Below are positions 59,569 through 64,000 of a stretch of 64,000 nt of DNA, in pieces (positions within the stretch are counted from its first letter, which is position 1; the number at the start of each line of letters is the position of its first letter). Below the pieces are notes generated by a model. The model was given only the letters and a program-made list of their open reading frames with translations, ran no database searches and was not told the origin of the DNA. Both the position numbers and the translations under genes were made by a program. The DNA is taken from positions 1,054,001-1,118,000 of the forward strand of contig JAQJZZ010000010.1 in the NCBI GenBank assembly GCA_030077755.1, read 5' to 3'. This DNA is from Filosporella fistucella (lineage: Eukaryota; Ascomycota; Leotiomycetes; Helotiales).

Positions 59569-62500
59569 TCACTTATCCTTTTGGAACCACGGCCATTTTT
59601 TCTTTAGATCGACCGTTCCAGAAGAACTTTCCACTGCTAGACTCCGTTGATATACCTCCTAGAAATTGTTAGTGCTGGAGCAAGAAACGAAGCCGCAGTA
59701 CAAACCTCGTCATCTAAAGGCATTTTGCAGTCCAATATCAGCTCGCGAGCAGTTTCGTGCTTCGCGAGATTCGGATACGGGACTACTTGGCTCTTCATGA
59801 TTGGGAGTATAACTTCTGATAGAACCTCAAACTTCTTCCAATTGATACGCTCACTGTTGGCACCCACAAAAGTCCTACTGCCTTCTTCTGCACCTACAAG
59901 ATCCCGTCGGTGGAGTGGGATGAATGGAATACGAGGCAGTGAAGAGTTCTCCCATGCCAAGCGGTATGCAAAATGGCTCTTCTGGGTACCCATCAGAATT
60001 ACCAACCTAGCAAAACGCTTTTGAACATCCGCAGGGACCAATGCTCGCGTTTGCGACAATCGATGAATGGGGCTGCCGTTGATCCCAGCAAGGACTGCTG
60101 CAAGTCCGTTATAATTGTTCAGTAACCGTAGTTTCAAAGCGATCTTCATAAATTTCTCCAACATTAGAGCCCTATGTTTCGCTTTATCTCTCATTAAGAT
60201 CATGTTAGAAACCCATCTTGCAATATGGTTGAAGTGGCTGATCATCCGATTGACATTGGCCAAGCTTTTGCATCTCTCCTTTTGCTCTAATGGTAGACTG
60301 ACGTGGCGGACAAGGTCCCGAAGTCGGATTGCTGAGAACATAACCCAGTCAATTCTTGTCATTTCATCCGCAAGATCATCCTCCAGAATGTCCATAAATA
60401 TATTATAACGAAATTTAGTGAGGAGGTGGTTGCTCCTTGGGATCATAGTCGCTGCTTCTCTTTCATAGTCCTCCACTGTATGGAATGATGGTGAGAGTGA
60501 TTGAGTAGGCGAACGTGGGCGTCCTGAGAAATTTGAATCTGCTCGGGATTCCTTTCGCTCCATTGCTACACCTCCTTCATCATCAACTGTCATTCTGTTC
60601 ATTTCTTCCTCGAAATCAATTTTAGCATCGGTTTTGCGCCGTATTGGGGAATTTGGAGTTGAATCACAGCTACTACTTTCCTGCTCGACGTCCGCATCGG
60701 TTCGTGCCCATCCTGTATCATCGTCCTCGAATACACGTGACTGAAGCTGAGTTCGCATCTCCTGTGCAGCAGCAGCAAATACGGGCTCTGAAGCTAAGTG
60801 GTTGATGAATGTTTCCAGTTTACTACTCGTAGAAGGACTCGCAAAGTCTCCAGGATAATTTGTAACCCATTTCGCCACCACATTTATTATCCGTAACTGT
60901 GAGGCAGTACGAGTCAGATAGTGTGTATTTTTGTCGTCAGTAATCCGTTGGAGATGATCCTGAATGGCATCAAAGAGTTCGCCTGGAGCAGCGAACTTCC
61001 TATAAAGGCACAGAAATATGTCGGAGAAGTTGTTGTCCGCCCTTGACATATTTTGACCGAGAAGCCGGTCCACTAACTCATCGAAAGTTACTCCTGCCAC
61101 TTTGGCTGGTTTATCAAAGAAACTGTCGTCGTTTCTTTGGAGGATTGGAATGTCGTCCGAGTAACGGTATGCAGATTCGGCGTCTGATTCTTCGGTATCA
61201 AGAAAGGAACTGTCTGGAACTCTGCCGGTACCGGGAGATGGAAACGGCGAGCGCGGTTTTTGTCCTGTTATCAACTTGTTTGCATCGGACGAAGTTTGAA
61301 AATTGTCGTGACGAAACGCGGGATGCGACGAGAGTGGTGGAGCTTCGTGTGGGTCGGGAAGCGTAAACTGGTGATGCAAGTTAGTTCGGCCATTGGGCCG
61401 CGACAAGGGTGGCTGGCCCCTTGAGGATACTAGGGGCGGGGATGGGAACCCTCGCAGTAAAGAGTACTCTGAGCTTGCGCGACTATGCTTTGAATTTTGG
61501 CTCAGCGGCCTTGAAGGATCGGTGGGAGCTTCTAAATTTGCTGACGAGGTGGCTCGGCGACGGGCACCCTGAACGTCAGCAGTTGAGTTTATAGCTGGAG
61601 AAGGACTGTTAGCATTGGTATATAGGAACATATAATATCATACTATAGTACAATCTTGGAAAAAAATTCAAATCCAAACCCAAATATGTGGATCTGCCCC
61701 TTGGGGAGATGTAGATCCTAATACAAGAGACGAACGAGGCTCAGGACTAAATTTCAAGATATGTCGACTCACCAGTTCTATTCGCCATTATAGCTCTCAG
61801 CATGGTAGACAAGCAAAGTCTAGCACTTTCAGGAACGTTGGCGGCAGTCTTCACCGAATCCACACAAGAGTGACAGGCTTGTTCCATGCCCTCAACGTCT
61901 ATTTGTCGTGTGTTCTCTGGATTATCGCACTTGCAAGATACAAGAATCGTAGGCAGGGAAGAATTTACAAGCCCATCTAAATATGATGTTAGTAAATGTT
62001 GGCATGCTTAAGCTTCACCATGACTAACTTAAAGTTTGAGGGAGCTCAGTAATGCTCTCGCGGTTCATAACATCGTATAAGAGCAGAGCTCCATCCATGC
62101 GGGGTACAATATGTCCATTGATTTGTTTGGGCCATTGTATGCGGCGGTCCGGAACTATATCAAAAGATTCGAGATCAAGCTCGATCAAGCTAACCGTATA
62201 TACAATATTGTCGACTGACATTCGCAGACTCGAAGCAATGGATGTCGGAGGGGTACGTAGAGTAAGAGCCCGTTGTATCAGAGTGCTCTTACCAACACCA
62301 GCACTTCCAATAACGGCGATATTGATATCCGACATGCCGCTTCTTGACTGAGGCTACAAAATGCAATGTTATTAGATTGGTTCCTCCTCATCACAGCAGA
62401 AGATAGAAGCTTACAGGAAGGTTCACCGAGCTGTCCGCCTTCTGCGGCTGAGGGGAGAGTTCATTTGGAACATTCCCTTCGTTCATACGTTCGGAATAAG

Positions 62501-62825
62501 TTGCTGATCTCAATTCTCGAGCAAGGGAGACAGACTGAGGCGATTGGTAGTTTCTGAAGAATGGATCGTCCTTGATTGACGTGATCGAGTCGCGGATGCT
62601 GTAGGTATCGTCGTCTTCCACAAGAGAGCTTAAATTGGAATCTCTAAGCAGGGGAAGTAGAGGAGCGGAGCTGGTACGTGGATTTCCTGTGCGTGCACTG
62701 CTGCGAGGAGTTGCGTTTGAAAGGGATGACGGGGTATTTTTAAATCGCTCTTTGGATGAATTCGACGATCGGGTTCGTTTTGACTTGCTGCGGTGCGGGA
62801 TAGCACTGAACTCATCGGTCTCCAT
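59569..62825 (-). CDS. Ras guanine-nucleotide exchange factor with N-terminal Ras-like P-loop domain
   Basis: Activates a Ras-family GTPase by nucleotide exchange. Exons 62825-62415, 62353-62029, 61976-61773, 61594-59706 and 59658-59569 join in frame and give 972 aa. Skipping the last intron would end at RRYINGV; splicing gives EEVYQRSLAVE, the expected RasGEF C-terminus. Order: Ser-rich N-terminus; a small-GTPase-like region at about 147-310 with P-loop GSAGVGKST but no recognisable DxxG, and SCKCD where NKxD is expected; a disordered linker; RasGEF_N at about 480-610 (VTFDELVDRLLGQ onward); an acidic linker; and the CDC25 catalytic domain from about 700 (HLLTKFRYNIFMDIL, LANVNRMISHFNHIARWVSN, LNNYNGLAAVLAGINGSPIH). 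No SH3 domain, unlike yeast Cdc25. The exact Ras target is unknown. Confidence 0.9.
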
Positions 62826-64000
62826 GGCTGAAATTGAGAGTTTTGGCTACGCCCCGGTTCAGAAAGCGGCCAACCCACACCCTGTCAAGTCGTCGGCAAC
62901 TCGCAGCTATAGTTGACCATGCTGTGAGATCTAAGGTACGAATAGTCGGGCTGAGACGGATTATTAAGAAGACGAAAGATGCAACATGATACAGGAGAGA
63001 TGCGGAATGAAGGCGTGGAGTTTAGAGATTGAAAAGTGTAGGTGGCATCAGTTGTGCCCAGATTCAATAAATGGATGGAATATTGCGGAGACTTTCTTAA
63101 TGTGTAATTGGTTGTCGTCCCTACGGACTTCGTACACTTGTGCAGACGGCGGAGGGGCAGCGCGTGTGTTTGTGCGTAATTAATGGAAGGTAAGGTAGGT
63201 AGGCAGTTCAGGTAGGCAAGTAGCTAACTAGGTTGGTGAGATACCTGAGGGAACGAGAGTGCTTGGGTCATTTTCGTGGCCCTTCGTATGTCTGTAGCTA
63301 CTTCGTACTGCAACATTTACCTATTTCTGGCGGGGCATATTGTAAGGTATCGCTATTCTTGCAACCATCCACATCGCATTACTGAATCCTCACGCCCTGC
63401 TCTCTCCACCCCTCCTTTTCGCCCTCACTCGCCCTCGCCTTCGGAACCAGAGATTGTTGTTCCGCTTTGTCTGGGTCAATTCACGTGGAGCCGCTCATTG
63501 GATACCAGCTTTCAAAAATGCACAACGTCCTCCGAGTTTTCTGGGAGGAGGATGCAACAGCAACAACTCTCATGCCGCCAAAAGGACGAGCGCGCAATAT
63601 TATGCCAGTCCTGATACACCAATATGTGCTGCTATCGCCAAAAGTAATTATCCTGAAATCAATCCGTCCAAATCAGCCATAAGCCATTTTCACGTGTAGC
63701 AGCCTTTTGGTCGGAGACTGTCGAAAGCAAGGTGAAGCGAGAGGTATTTGGTTGGGATCTGACGCCATCTTCACCTTCTCCTGCCAAAAGAACAAATCTG
63801 TATTGTGCCACTGACGATTCATTTTGCCATGATCCGAGAGTGATTCATACGAGTAGAGGTATCGAAAGACCGGAAGTTGCTGGATGAGGTGCCATCAAAA
63901 GTTACGAGGCTGATATTTTAAGTCTGTGCGATTAGGGCCAAAGAGCACAAGGTGTGCCCTATAGATATTATAAATATTTTAATACTTTACTAACTCCGTA
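62826..64000. other. Intergenic: RasGEF upstream region to window end
   Basis: About 1.2 kb. It has GGTAGGTA-type words at 63186-63235 and an AT-rich end after 63960. No supported gene; open frames near 63276-63699 overlap each other and lack motifs. Confidence 0.4.

Noticed and set aside
63186..63235. GGTAGGTA-like words that could hint at a telomeric or simple repeat
   Set aside because: Too short and irregular, not the fungal TTAGGG repeat, and genes continue normally before it.

Overview
This window is nuclear DNA of a filamentous ascomycete (Pezizomycotina). Genes are intron-rich, with short GT-AG introns mostly of 45-80 bases and branch-like CTAAC/CTGAC motifs. The gene content is typically fungal: LEU4, homocitrate synthase, Sde2, GET2, GEP3, an HULA-type HECT ligase, an RTA1-family protein and an S. 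pombe Mug190 homologue. Leotiomycetes/Helotiales is my best guess from overall protein character, but I cannot prove it here. All coordinates come from reading splice sites and checking that reading frames join. Every multi-exon model listed closes in frame.

Layout. 1-6.2 kb: 5' part of importin beta (KAP95), alpha-isopropylmalate synthase (LEU4) and N-acetylglucosamine-6-phosphate deacetylase, all on the minus strand. 7.3-14.7 kb: a tricalbin-like SMP/C2 protein (MUG190 type), a small F-box protein and GET2. 16.8-21.0 kb: an RTA1-like seven-helix protein and a 12-exon zinc polyol dehydrogenase. 22.7-30 kb: RPS10, SDE2, a PYD3-type beta-ureidopropionase, COX12, an NDUFA4/MLRQ-like protein and an RRM protein. 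29.4-45.4 kb: SEC31, homocitrate synthase, GEP3, MRP49, a HUL4/HULA HECT ligase and RPL15. These are dense housekeeping regions with several divergent gene pairs sharing 160-310 bp promoters. Two of those pairs join mitochondrial genes: COX12 with NDUFA4-like (both cytochrome c oxidase-associated), and GEP3 with MRP49 (both mitochondrial translation).

45.4-57.0 kb looks different. It is AT-rich and gene-poor and carries degenerate dispersed repeats. It holds three carbohydrate genes: an MFS sugar transporter of the maltose-permease type, a secreted GH140-like (apiosidase-family) hydrolase and an intracellular GH31 hydrolase. Together they suggest a small plant-glycan uptake and degradation locus, and this is the best candidate for an undescribed system here. 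After it come a nuclear-looking protein of unknown function and a large RasGEF that carries an N-terminal, apparently degenerate, Ras-like P-loop domain. The last 1.2 kb has no gene.

Unusual gene structures include a ribosomal protein gene whose ATG is split by an intron (RPS10), an 8-nt first coding exon in LEU4, a clear GC-AG intron in the PYD3-type gene and a likely one in the GH140 gene, and a stop-free in-frame intron in the sugar transporter.
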